Assembly: GCA_002441045.1 (NCBI GenBank)
Contig: DJWQ01000076.1
Span: 1 to 22,196, forward strand
From: Firmicutes bacterium UBA6226
GTDB lineage: Bacteria > Bacillota_A > Clostridia > Peptostreptococcales > Acidaminobacteraceae
Reading direction: 5' to 3'
DNA length: 22,196 nt
In this document: positions 6,876 to 14,512 of the stretch, in pieces
Position numbering within the stretch: the stretch's first letter is position 1
How the letters are laid out: each line of letters opens with the position of its first letter
The notes under the pieces: generated by a model
What the model saw: only the letters and a program-made list of their open reading frames with translations
Databases searched by the model: none
What the model was told of the DNA's origin: nothing
Translations under genes and position numbers: made by a program

Positions 6876-8252
6876 TTAGAAACCTAAATTCATCATCAGT
6901 AAGCTCTTTAGCATGTCTTTATTTTCAAAGAAATACTCAGCGATTCCAACGATGCCTTCTTTTTCATCAGCTGGTAAGACTTCTGCATATGTTTTTAAAT
7001 CTGTCATTAAAGTATTTAATGCTTCTCCTTCAATGATGTTGGTTAAGCCCTGATCCATAATATCATAACCCGTTTCAGCTGCTAAATCTTCATCTTCGCT
7101 TAAAGCTAAAATAGAAATGCTATTCTCTGGAGTTGCAAGTGTTTCAGGTACAACGTCACCATCAAAAGCATTGAAAGTAACCGTTTGAGCCATATTGATA
7201 CCCATCATGTCCATTGCATATGTCATTTGTCTGATTTGAAACTTATTGTCAATTGCTACGGTTACATCGTAGTTGATATCTGTAACAAGAACTGTGCTCA
7301 TTTGATCTTTCATGTCTTGATACGTAGCAATCATTTCATCGAGTCCAGTGTTCCATTCGGTATCAAAGTTCGTATCAAACTCTGTGATTGCAGTCTCTAG
7401 TTCAGCTTTGTCAATGCCCATGATTTCATAATCACCAGATGAAAGCACTAGGTTCATCAGTTCGATCGCTTTAGATTTTACCAATACCTTTAGCTCATCA
7501 TCATTACGTGCTTCATTCATCATGTCGATATACATATCGATCATTTGATCATAGGTTACAGTCATCTTAAGCGTGTCACATTTTACTTTTGAACCATCCT
7601 CTAGTGTAACTGTAATAGATTCGCCTTTTTCTAGACCTGCTAGAAAAGCTCTAATGATATTTTCATAGCCTTTAATATCTTTAGTTAAGGCTTTATAATT
7701 TGAATCGTTTTCAAGGTTTAAAGCATCAATGTACTTTTTAATTTCGATTTTGTTTAAATCGACGCCTTCTTCCTCGTTGATCATATCAAAGAGCTCAGAC
7801 TTAGTCATAACAAAACCTTTGTCATATAATGTGTTACTTTTGATAACCATCTGTTCTTGGTCAATTCCAAACGCAAAATCGATAAGAGATTTTCCAGCGT
7901 AGTTAAGATTCATACTTTCAAACAAGTGGAATGCTGTATTTTTGCTATCGAGTTTGTAAACAACTTTACCATCTATAGTGACATTATTCACAAGAGATGT
8001 CACAAATGTCGCCATTGCCTCTGGATCTGCAGAAATCATCATCATATTCGAAGTCATTTCTTCTTTATCTAGTTCAAATTTACCATTAAAACTAGCATCA
8101 ACAGCTGTATGATTGGTTTTAGTTGTACTATATAACAAATAATTAACCGGATCTTTCTTTATCAGCATGTCTTTGACTATACCGAAACCAAATACGCCAA
8201 CGATTGCTACGCATAAAACAACGGCAAGTGATATTATAAGCTTTTTGTTCAT
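6876..8252 (-). CDS. Membrane-anchored extracytoplasmic protein of unknown function
   Basis: A 458-aa protein with a short basic N-terminus and one hydrophobic segment (about residues 4-30). There is no lipobox Cys at a plausible position (the only nearby Cys, C14, is inside the hydrophobic core), so it is likely a membrane-anchored or secreted protein. The remainder is acidic, Met- and Asp-rich and soluble, with mixed helices and beta-like stretches (ITVTLEDGSKVKCDTLKMTVTY and similar), loosely LolA/lipoprotein-like. I do not recognise a family. It has a TTAGGAGG binding site and is translationally coupled to the DUF418 membrane protein, which suggests a joint envelope function. Confidence 0.78.
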   Translation of the reverse strand: MNKKLIISLAVVLCVAIVGVFGFGIVKDMLIKKDPVNYLLYSTTKTNHTAVDASFNGKFELDKEEMTSNMMMISADPEAMATFVTSLVNNVTIDGKVVYKLDSKNTAFHLFESMNLNYAGKSLIDFAFGIDQEQMVIKSNTLYDKGFVMTKSELFDMINEEEGVDLNKIEIKKYIDALNLENDSNYKALTKDIKGYENIIRAFLAGLEKGESITVTLEDGSKVKCDTLKMTVTYDQMIDMYIDMMNEARNDDELKVLVKSKAIELMNLVLSSGDYEIMGIDKAELETAITEFDTNFDTEWNTGLDEMIATYQDMKDQMSTVLVTDINYDVTVAIDNKFQIRQMTYAMDMMGINMAQTVTFNAFDGDVVPETLATPENSISILALSEDEDLAAETGYDIMDQGLTNIIEGEALNTLMTDLKTYAEVLPADEKEGIVGIAEYFFENKDMLKSLLMMNLGF

Positions 8253-8286
8253 GTAATCCTCCTAATAACTATGTACATGCATAGAC

Positions 8287-8315
8287 TTGATTCCACTATA
8301 CATATCTTTTATCAT
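8287..8315 (+). promoter_or_regulatory. Putative promoter of the DUF4250 gene
   Basis: TTGATT (8287-8292) and TATCAT (8310-8315) are 17 bases apart, about 60 bases before the start codon. The -10 overlaps the opposite-strand -10 of the 458-aa protein gene. Confidence 0.35.
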
Positions 8316-8322
8316 TATAGCA
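8314..8322 (-). promoter_or_regulatory. Extended -10 promoter of the 458-aa protein/DUF418 operon
   Basis: The minus strand reads TGCTATAAT, a perfect extended -10. No clear -35 is seen at the expected distance. The implied leader is about 55 bases. Confidence 0.55.
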
Positions 8323-8376
8323 TAAGTAAAGAATCTAAGAATTAAAAAACCATTAAAGATAAGGAGGTGAACTTTA

Positions 8377-8559
8377 ATGGAACTGCCTCATGATCCGATC
8401 ATACTCTTGGGTGTTATTAATATGAAGCTTCGCGATTTTTATCCAGATTTAGAAGCACTCTGCGACGATATGGAGCTCAACTTAGGTGAACTCAGCGCTA
8501 CTTTAACAGCAGCAGGATTTTTCTATGATCAGAATACCAATCAATTTCATAAAATGTAA
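8377..8559 (+). CDS. DUF4250 domain protein
   Basis: A 60-aa protein matching the DUF4250 pattern: ELPHDPIILLGVINMKLRDFYPDL at the N-terminus, then LCDDMELNLGELSATLTAAGFFYD and a final NQF. The family is common in Clostridia and has no known function; its short helix-turn-helix-like core hints at a nucleic-acid or protein binding role, but this is not shown. It has a near-perfect AAGGAGGTG binding site, is transcribed alone, and is followed by a strong bidirectional terminator. Confidence 0.88.
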   Translation: MELPHDPIILLGVINMKLRDFYPDLEALCDDMELNLGELSATLTAAGFFYDQNTNQFHKM

Positions 8560-8571
8560 CATAAGTAAATT

Positions 8572-8627
8572 AAAAAAGGCAACTCTGTGCTATGGGGATA
8601 GCTCACAGAATTGCCTTTTTATTTTTT
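8572..8627. terminator. Bidirectional rho-independent terminator between DUF4250 and thiolase genes
   Basis: AAAAAAGGCAA.TCTGTG (8572-8589) pairs with CACAGA.TTGCCTTTTT (8604-8620) with a single C/A mismatch. The centre can extend into a GCTAT/ATAGC stem closed by GGGG. A runs on the left and T runs on the right give U tracts on both strands, so it can end both the plus-strand DUF4250 transcript and the minus-strand thiolase operon. Confidence 0.9.
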
Positions 8628-8639
8628 CAATTACCTCAT

Positions 8640-9818
8640 TTATGGTCTTTCAATGAGTAACGTCGTACCCATTCCGCCACCTATACATAATGTTGCTAAA
8701 CCTTTTTTCGCATCTCTTTTTTGCATCTCGTGTAGCAAGGTAACAAGAATTCTTGTACCACTTGCACCAACAGGATGACCTATTGCAATCGCACCACCAT
8801 TAACGTTCACGATTTCAGGATTAAGTCCAAGATCTTTAACCACTGAAAGCGATTGAGCAGCAAATGCCTCATTAGCTTCAATTAGCTCTAAATCTTCAAC
8901 TGTCCAGCCTGCACTAGCTAGTGCTGCTTTTGTCGCTGGAACTGGTCCGTATCCCATAATTGAAGGATCGACGCCTTTCGTTCCAAAACCTTTAATAACA
9001 GCTAATACTTCACACCCTAATTCTTTTGCTTTTTCAAGACTCATAACAACAACCATTGCAGCACCATCATTGATACCTGATGCGTTACCTGCTGTTACTG
9101 TGCCTTCTTTTTTAAATGCAGGTTTGAGTTTCGCCATCGTCTCCATAGTCACACCATGTTTAATGTACTCATCTTGATCTACAACCACTTCACCTTTTCT
9201 AGTTTTAATCACTACAGGTACGATTTCATCTGCGAACTTGCCTTCTTTTTGTGCTTTTTCAGCTCTGTTTTGGCTTGTTACTGCAAAAGCATCTTGTTCT
9301 TCTCTTGTCAAATGCCATTGTTCAGCGATGTTTTCAGCAGTGATACCCATATGATAATCATTAAACGCATCCGTTAATGCATCCTTAATCATATGGTCAA
9401 CCATTTGAACATGGCCCATTTTGCTGCCCCAACGATTTTGCATCGCTAGATAAGGCGCATTTGACATACTTTCAGCACCACCGCAAAGGATGACATCAGC
9501 GCCACCACTGCTGATAATTTGAGCAGCTAAGCTAACCGAACGGAGACCTGAGCCACAAAGAATGTTTAATGACATCGCTGGAATTTCTACTGGCAGACCT
9601 GCATTTATTGCGATTTGTCTTGCGATATTTTGACCTTGGCCGGCACTTAAGATGTTACCGATGATGACTTCATCGATATCACTTTCTTTAATGCCAGCTC
9701 TTTTAATTGCTTCTTTAGCTGCTACCACACCTAGATCCACAACTGATACGTCTTTTAAAGCACCGCCGAAAGCACCAACTGGGGTTCTCGTAGCAGATAC
9801 TATTGCAACTTCTCTCAT
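8640..9818 (-). CDS. thlA: Acetyl-CoA C-acetyltransferase (thiolase)
   Basis: A 392-aa biosynthetic-type thiolase that interconverts two acetyl-CoA with acetoacetyl-CoA. The nucleophile C88 is in [13 protein letters not shown]348 in GHPVGASG and the proton-relay C378 in LCIGGGMG; all are in the canonical positions and length is exactly typical. The AGGAGG binding site overlaps the stop codon of the preceding dehydrogenase gene (TAGGAGG), giving close coupling. As the last gene of the sigma-54 operon, it most likely works in the cleavage direction, splitting acetoacetyl-CoA made by the CoA-transferase or dehydrogenase. The symbol is by homology and function; atoB would be equally fair. Confidence 0.95.
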   Translation of the reverse strand: MREVAIVSATRTPVGAFGGALKDVSVVDLGVVAAKEAIKRAGIKESDIDEVIIGNILSAGQGQNIARQIAINAGLPVEIPAMSLNILCGSGLRSVSLAAQIISSGGADVILCGGAESMSNAPYLAMQNRWGSKMGHVQMVDHMIKDALTDAFNDYHMGITAENIAEQWHLTREEQDAFAVTSQNRAEKAQKEGKFADEIVPVVIKTRKGEVVVDQDEYIKHGVTMETMAKLKPAFKKEGTVTAGNASGINDGAAMVVVMSLEKAKELGCEVLAVIKGFGTKGVDPSIMGYGPVPATKAALASAGWTVEDLELIEANEAFAAQSLSVVKDLGLNPEIVNVNGGAIAIGHPVGASGTRILVTLLHEMQKRDAKKGLATLCIGGGMGTTLLIERP

Positions 9819-9828
9819 TTACTGCCTC

Positions 9829-10548
9829 CTACAATCTTAATCCGCCGTTAACTGATAAGTTATGGCCAGTTACAAACGATGATTCATCACTTGCTAAGAA
9901 TAAAACTGCATTTGCAATTTCTTGAGGTTCGCCAAGGCGACCTAACATTGTTTTTTCTCTAATTGGATCAAGAACTTTATCAGGTACAGTTTTCATCATA
10001 TCTGTATTTACATATCCTGGAGCAACGCTATTTACTCTTACAGCTGCACCTTTTCTAGAAAATTCTTTTGCCCAAGTTTTCATCATACCGATTACACCAG
10101 CTTTAGTTGCAGCATAGTTCGATTGTCCCACATTACCATACTCACCAACAACTGACGCGATATTGATGATACTACCTTGACCATTTTCCATCATCACTGG
10201 ACTGATTGATTGTGTCATATTAAATACACCTTTAAGGTTAACATTGATAACTGCATCCCACATGTCTTCAGTCATTTTATTGATTAATGCATCCCTTGTT
10301 ATACCTGCATTGTTTACAAGCACATCGATTTTTCCAAATTTTGCTACAATTTCATTTGTGAACGCTTCAATTGCTGCTCTGTCTGTTACGTTAAGTGCGT
10401 AGCCATGAATGTTAGCCGCTTCAAATTCTGCTTTATTCATATCTACTGCAATAACTGTAGCACCTTCTCTTTCAAATGTTTCACAAATACATCTACCAAT
10501 TCCTTGTGCGCCGCCAGTAACAACAGCTACTTTATCTTTTAATCTCAT
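9829..10548 (-). CDS. Short-chain dehydrogenase/reductase, FabG-like, probably 3-hydroxyacyl/3-hydroxybutyrate NAD-dependent
   Basis: A 239-aa classical SDR with the nucleotide motif TGGAQGIG (11-18), NNAG (79-82), the catalytic S132, Y145 and K149 (YAATK), and a C-terminal VNGGLRL. An Asp (D36, in VIAVDMN) at the end of the second beta strand favours NAD(H) over NADP(H), which suits an oxidative role. By sequence it resembles 3-oxoacyl-ACP or acetoacetyl-CoA reductases. In this operon, between CoA-transferase and thiolase, it more likely oxidises 3-hydroxybutyrate or its CoA ester to the keto form. FabG function in lipid synthesis is less likely, because no other fab gene is near. The substrate is inferred from context only. 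Confidence 0.88.
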   Translation of the reverse strand: MRLKDKVAVVTGGAQGIGRCICETFEREGATVIAVDMNKAEFEAANIHGYALNVTDRAAIEAFTNEIVAKFGKIDVLVNNAGITRDALINKMTEDMWDAVINVNLKGVFNMTQSISPVMMENGQGSIINIASVVGEYGNVGQSNYAATKAGVIGMMKTWAKEFSRKGAAVRVNSVAPGYVNTDMMKTVPDKVLDPIREKTMLGRLGEPQEIANAVLFLASDESSFVTGHNLSVNGGLRL

Positions 10549-10582
10549 ATGATTACACTCCTTATACTATTTTTGCCATTCC

Positions 10583-12127
10583 TTATATCATGAGGCCCAT
10601 TTTATCTTCTTTAAATATTCTGATATCCATGGTTTTTAGTGGTTCTGCAATCGCAGGTCTAAACTCCATTTGGCCGATAACATCTTTTTCTAAATCAACA
10701 CCTGGTGCGATTTCGGTTAAAGTTAATCCTTTGTCTGTAATTTCGAATACTGCCCTCTCAGTAACATAAATTACAGGTTGACCAACTTCAAACGCATAAT
10801 CTCCAGAGAAAGTTACTTGTTCAACTTCTTTAATGAATTTCTTAGCTTTACCTTCATTAATGATTTTAAGTTCACCATTTTCAATAGCAATCTCTAAACC
10901 GCCAGCAGTAAATGTACCACAGTAAACCACTTTTTTAGCATTTTGGGAGATGTTAATAAAGCCGCCACAACCAGGTACTTTGGGACCAAATTTCGAAACG
11001 TTAACATTTCCTTTAGCATCACATTGTGCAAGACCGAGGAAAGTAACATCTAGTCCACCACCGTCGTAGAAATCGAATTGATAAGGTTGGTCGATAATCA
11101 TATCTGGGTTTGTTGCTGCTCCAAAACTTTGGCCACCCGCTGGTATACCACCAATGGTTCCCGCTTCTGTTGTAAGAATAAGGCCATCAATGCCTTCTTC
11201 GTTCGCTACAATAGAAACACCCTCTGGCATACCAATACCAAGATTCGTAATTGCATTTGGTTTAAGTTCCATAGCAGCACGTCTTGCAATTAACTTTCTT
11301 TCTGAAAGTTCAAGTGGCGGAATACTCTTAACAGGTACTCTAATATCTTGGCTATATGAAGGATTGTACTGCTCAGCAAATGTTTGCATATGATCTTCTG
11401 GTTTTGCTTCGACAATGGCATCCACATAAATGCCAGGTATTTTAACGAGTTTGTTATTAAGCGTTCCATCTGCAACAACTTTTTCAACTTGCAAAATGAC
11501 GATACCGCCTGAGTTTTTTGCTGCTTGAGCGATTGAAAGCATTTCTAAGCTTAAAGCTTCTTTTTCAAATGTACAGTTACCAAATGAATCTGCGTAAGTA
11601 CCTCTTATAAATGCAACATCTATCGGGAATGATTTATAAAATAACCATTCTTCTCCACCAATGTGCATTAACTCAACGAGATCTTCTTTAGCAGAAGCAT
11701 TAATCTTTCCGCCTTCTAATCTAGGATCTACGAAAGTCTTTAAACCTACTTTTGTAACAACGCCTGGTTTTTTACCAGCAATCTCTCTGAATAGATGCGA
11801 AATTACGCCTTGTGGGAAGTTATAAGCTTCAAGTTTTTCCTCTAGTGCTAGTTTGCCTAATTTAGGCGCTAGTCCCCAGTGACCCCCTACTACTCGTTTA
11901 ACCATTCCCTCTTGTCCAAAGTGGTTTAATCCTCTGTTCTTTCCATCTCCTTGTCCAGCCGCATAAACAAGCGTCAAATCTCTAGGATGTCCTGCTGCTG
12001 TAAAGGCTTCTTCCATCCCTCTGCTCAATGCTTCTGGATGCATGTTACCAACAAATCCTCCAGTTGCGATCGTACTGCCATCTTTTATAAGTGCAATCGC
12101 AGCCTCTAGCGTCATCACCTTACTCAT
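10583..12127 (-). CDS. Fused acyl-CoA:acetate/3-ketoacid CoA-transferase
   Basis: A 514-aa protein containing both halves of a family I CoA-transferase in one chain, as in YdiF and propionate CoA-transferase (about 520-530 aa). The N-terminal half carries [12 protein letters not shown] and the C-terminal half the active-site region [14 protein letters not shown] with the likely thioester-forming E321. It moves CoA from a donor such as acetyl-CoA to a short hydroxy- or keto-acid. The ATG at 12127 is chosen because CGGAGGGA lies four bases upstream; an extension to 12169 has no binding site. A 187-base leader containing two hairpins separates it from the permease gene. The exact acid is not readable from sequence. 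Confidence 0.92.
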   Translation of the reverse strand: MSKVMTLEAAIALIKDGSTIATGGFVGNMHPEALSRGMEEAFTAAGHPRDLTLVYAAGQGDGKNRGLNHFGQEGMVKRVVGGHWGLAPKLGKLALEEKLEAYNFPQGVISHLFREIAGKKPGVVTKVGLKTFVDPRLEGGKINASAKEDLVELMHIGGEEWLFYKSFPIDVAFIRGTYADSFGNCTFEKEALSLEMLSIAQAAKNSGGIVILQVEKVVADGTLNNKLVKIPGIYVDAIVEAKPEDHMQTFAEQYNPSYSQDIRVPVKSIPPLELSERKLIARRAAMELKPNAITNLGIGMPEGVSIVANEEGIDGLILTTEAGTIGGIPAGGQSFGAATNPDMIIDQPYQFDFYDGGGLDVTFLGLAQCDAKGNVNVSKFGPKVPGCGGFINISQNAKKVVYCGTFTAGGLEIAIENGELKIINEGKAKKFIKEVEQVTFSGDYAFEVGQPVIYVTERAVFEITDKGLTLTEIAPGVDLEKDVIGQMEFRPAIAEPLKTMDIRIFKEDKMGLMI

Positions 12128-12145
12128 TTTGTCCCTCCGAAATAT

Positions 12146-12167
12146 GACAGCAACAAAGGCTGCTATC
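12146..12167 (-). other. Small hairpin just upstream of the CoA-transferase ribosome binding site
   Basis: On the minus strand GATAGCAG and TTGCTGTC pair over 8 bp (two G-U pairs) with a 6-base loop, ending about nine bases before the GGAGGGA binding site. It could affect translation or transcript stability. Confidence 0.4.
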
Positions 12168-12216
12168 AAAGTCTATTTAAAATCCCAACTTTATTTTCCT
12201 AATTATATAGAACATG

Positions 12217-12243
12217 CGGGTGGGGTCTTAACGACCCCATCCG
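12217..12243 (-). other. GC-rich hairpin in the permease/CoA-transferase intergenic leader
   Basis: CGGGTGGGGTC (12217-12227) and GACCCCATCCG (12233-12243) form an 11-bp stem with one G-T pair and a 5-base loop. It is much richer in GC than its surroundings. No T tract follows on the minus strand, so it is not a standard terminator; an mRNA processing, stability or attenuation element within the operon is more likely. Confidence 0.6.
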
Positions 12244-12314
12244 ACATTCATTTATGTGCTTTGGTTCAATTGATTTTTTTTTGATTTAAATATTTTGAGT
12301 GTTTAATTTTTTTA

Positions 12315-13676
12315 TTACACGATACCAAATAACAAGTATGCTAAACATACAACTACAACTGTGATCAATGGAATTACAACTGTAAGTGCTGCAATATCTA
12401 AATATGATTCCTTGTGGTTTAATTTACATACAGAAAGTAATGTGATAACAGCACCACAGTGTGGTAATGAATCAAGACCACCAGCTGCGATTAACATGAT
12501 TCTGTGAAGCGCACCTGGATCGATACCCATTTGTAAGAATTCTGGTGCTAAAACTTCAAGAGCGATCGCAGTACCACCTGATGATGAACCAACGATACCA
12601 GCAAGTAATGTAGTTGAGAATGCAACTTTGAATACTGAAGGAATTGCCATAGCAACAATTGCAGCTTTAACTGTACCAAATGCAGCTAAAGATTTGATAA
12701 CACCACCGTAACCAACCTCAGAACCTGTGTTGAAGATCGGTAATAATGATCCTACAGCGCCATCAAATACTTGTTTGTTTGTATTTTGTAGATATTTTCT
12801 TAAGAAGATCAAAACGTAAACGATTGCTACGCCTAGACCGATAATTACTGGCCATGTTCCATCAACAGTTGCATCTGGATTGTATGCTTTTAACTTGTTG
12901 ATTACAGAGTCCATTTTGAAGTAGTAATTTGTTAAGAAGAAGTTCATTACAAATACGATGATGATTGGAGCGATAGAAACCCAGAAGTTTGGAATATCAT
13001 CAAAGTTTTCGTGTAAACCTTCGTTTTCATGATTACCGTAGCCTTCACCAGCTGCATTAAGTTTCTTAGCACGTCTGTTTAACCACCACAAACCGCCAAA
13101 GAACATACATGCAGAACCGATGATTCCTAACCAGAAACCAGCATAGATCGTCGTACCAAAATATTTAGTAGGCATTGTATTGAGGTACTGTGGTGAACCT
13201 GGCATAGCTGTCATAGTAAACGTAAATGCGCCAAGTGCGATTGCTGCAGGAAGTAAACGTTTAGGAACGTTAGCTTCTCTATAAAGCATAGCGCCGATTG
13301 GATACATAGCGAAAACAACTACGAAAAGTGAAACACCACCATAAGTCAATAAACTTGTTGCAACAACAACAGCAGCAATCGCATGCTTTTTACCAGCTTT
13401 TTCTGAGATAAAGTGTGCGATAGAAGTAGCTGCACCAGTAACACCCATTAATTTACCAAAAATTGCACCTGCCAAGAATACTGGGAAGTATGACTTGATG
13501 TAGCCTGCAGCTGCTGGCATGAAAATGCTAGAAAGTGCGTAAAGTGCAGGAATCTCGCCTGAAAGAATAGCAGCGAGCATAGCGAGCAATGGAGCTAATA
13601 CTAACACTGTGATACCGCGGTAAGCTAAGTACATCAGTGCTAACAGTGTAAAGATAATAGCAATTACACCTAACAT
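12315..13676 (-). CDS. GntP-family permease, likely short hydroxy/keto-acid:proton symporter
   Basis: A 453-aa inner-membrane transporter with about 12 hydrophobic segments. The C-terminal GIVGSSSGGTAIALEVL and GGLDSLPHCGAVITLL are typical of GntP-family permeases (gluconate and related organic acids, including 3-hydroxybutyrate permeases). The TYGGVSLFVVVFAMYPIG segment also fits. It begins 12 bases after the small membrane protein gene with a GGGGG-containing binding site and is followed by CoA-transferase, dehydrogenase and thiolase genes. That context suggests a C4 acid such as 3-hydroxybutyrate or acetoacetate and not gluconate. The family is clear; the substrate is inferred. Confidence 0.92.
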   Translation of the reverse strand: MLGVIAIIFTLLALMYLAYRGITVLVLAPLLAMLAAILSGEIPALYALSSIFMPAAAGYIKSYFPVFLAGAIFGKLMGVTGAATSIAHFISEKAGKKHAIAAVVVATSLLTYGGVSLFVVVFAMYPIGAMLYREANVPKRLLPAAIALGAFTFTMTAMPGSPQYLNTMPTKYFGTTIYAGFWLGIIGSACMFFGGLWWLNRRAKKLNAAGEGYGNHENEGLHENFDDIPNFWVSIAPIIIVFVMNFFLTNYYFKMDSVINKLKAYNPDATVDGTWPVIIGLGVAIVYVLIFLRKYLQNTNKQVFDGAVGSLLPIFNTGSEVGYGGVIKSLAAFGTVKAAIVAMAIPSVFKVAFSTTLLAGIVGSSSGGTAIALEVLAPEFLQMGIDPGALHRIMLIAAGGLDSLPHCGAVITLLSVCKLNHKESYLDIAALTVVIPLITVVVVCLAYLLFGIV

Positions 13677-13688
13677 TTGTTTGTCCCC

Positions 13689-14177
13689 CTAACTTAATAG
13701 TTTGATGATTTCGTATGAAACATACAAGAGAATCAGTCCGCAGATGCCTAACATCAGATAAAGTATGCCGTTTGTAAAAACTTTACCTTTTTGAAGCATC
13801 TCAACATGTTTGGCATGAAACTTTGTCGTCCCTTGATAGTTCTTAGAGTCATCTATTATGGTCTTTAAAAAAGTACCCATTAAGACAACTGCTACTGCAA
13901 GGGCTAACAAGTAAACCAAGCCAAGGTTGATTGTAAGGATTTTTTCTACGATAGAAACAAGTGTGGTAACCAAAATTGCCAGTATGAAGTATTCCTCATT
14001 TTTTTGAAAACGATGTTTTGCATCGTATGCCTCAGAGATAATCATTCTTATGAACACCAATGCCAAGTGAACATATTTGAATCCTTGAGGCGCATAAATC
14101 TGCTGAGCAATAACCATCGCCAACAATATCTGGTAAATCGCATTGAAATACCTTGGGTTCCTTAGTGTCTTCACCAT
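13689..14177 (-). CDS. Small multi-spanning membrane protein of unknown function, first gene of the sigma-54 operon
   Basis: A 162-aa protein with four to five hydrophobic segments (about residues 13-31, 67-87, 91-113 and 137-157, with a weaker one near 40-55) and a charged loop before the last segment. I do not recognise a family. The frame is open back to 14255, but a sigma-54 promoter (14221-14239) lies inside that extension, so the start must be downstream of it. The ATG at 14177 has AAAGGA eight bases upstream; the ATG at 14186 is too close to that site. It is encoded 12 bases before the GntP permease and may be a transporter partner or sensor. Confidence 0.78.
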   Translation of the reverse strand: MVKTLRNPRYFNAIYQILLAMVIAQQIYAPQGFKYVHLALVFIRMIISEAYDAKHRFQKNEEYFILAILVTTLVSIVEKILTINLGLVYLLALAVAVVLMGTFLKTIIDDSKNYQGTTKFHAKHVEMLQKGKVFTNGILYLMLGICGLILLYVSYEIIKLLS

Positions 14178-14220
14178 AAAATACATCCTTTCATAGACTA
14201 ATATCCTACGCCAATAATAA

Positions 14221-14239
14221 AAAGCAATTCCCATGCCAA
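14221..14239 (-). promoter_or_regulatory. Sigma-54 (-24/-12) promoter of the permease/CoA-transferase operon
   Basis: The minus strand reads TTGGCATGGGAATTGCTTT. It has TGGCA and TTGC with the GG and GC dinucleotides 12 bases apart, as in the consensus TGGCAC-N5-TTGCW, with one mismatch (T for the last C of the -24 box). The predicted transcript start is near 14212, about 35 bases before the start codon of the 162-aa protein. A sigma-54 activator gene lies immediately upstream. Confidence 0.88.
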
Positions 14240-14321
14240 CTTTTTGTACATGCAAATTAATTTTTATTGCACTTTTCGTCTTTTTTTACCTCAATATTAA
14301 TAAAAATCGCATTATTTATTG

Positions 14322-14361
14322 ACAAAAATAAAACAAGTGTAAACTATTATTTACACTTGTT
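14322..14361 (-). terminator. Palindrome: probable terminator of the activator gene and/or upstream activator site
   Basis: AACAAGTGTAAA (14332-14343) and TTTACACTTGTT (14350-14361) form a perfect 12-bp stem with a 6-base loop. On the minus strand it runs into TTATTTTTG, consistent with rho-independent termination after the activator gene. Its centre is about 135 bases upstream of the predicted sigma-54 start, also the usual place for an enhancer-binding-protein site. Confidence 0.65.
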
Positions 14362-14394
14362 GCTATTTGTTTTCATCAGTGTCAATATTTGTTT

Positions 14395-14422
14395 ACAGTA
14401 AAACCGTATAACGGATTACTGT
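14395..14422. promoter_or_regulatory. Second palindromic element, candidate activator binding site
   Basis: ACAGTAA (14395-14401) and TTACTGT (14416-14422) are perfect inverted arms, with a nested CCGT-ATA-ACGG between them. No T tract follows. The centre is about 197 bases upstream of the predicted sigma-54 transcript start. Confidence 0.4.
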
Positions 14423-14512
14423 ATATTTTCATTTACACTTTTTGATTTGATATTAAAACATGATTGAAATTTTATCGCAAACTTGATAGAATTTCAAATT
14501 TTTTTTGAAAAA

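Larger units (their letters stand above)
14240..14512. promoter_or_regulatory. Intergenic control region between the sigma-54 activator gene and its operon
   Basis: The non-coding stretch between the activator stop (14513) and the small membrane protein start (14177) is about 335 bases. It is very AT-rich and holds the sigma-54 promoter, the palindromes at 14332-14361 and 14395-14422, and an extra TTTACACTT at 14432-14440 that repeats an arm of the first palindrome. No gene is visible in it. Confidence 0.6.

Noticed and set aside
11078..11487. Several open frames on both strands inside the CoA-transferase gene
   Set aside because: They lack start signals and fall in the conserved catalytic region of a complete gene.
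14178..14255. N-terminal extension of the small membrane protein to 188 residues
   Set aside because: A sigma-54 promoter with correct spacing lies within it and the ATG at 14177 has a good binding site.
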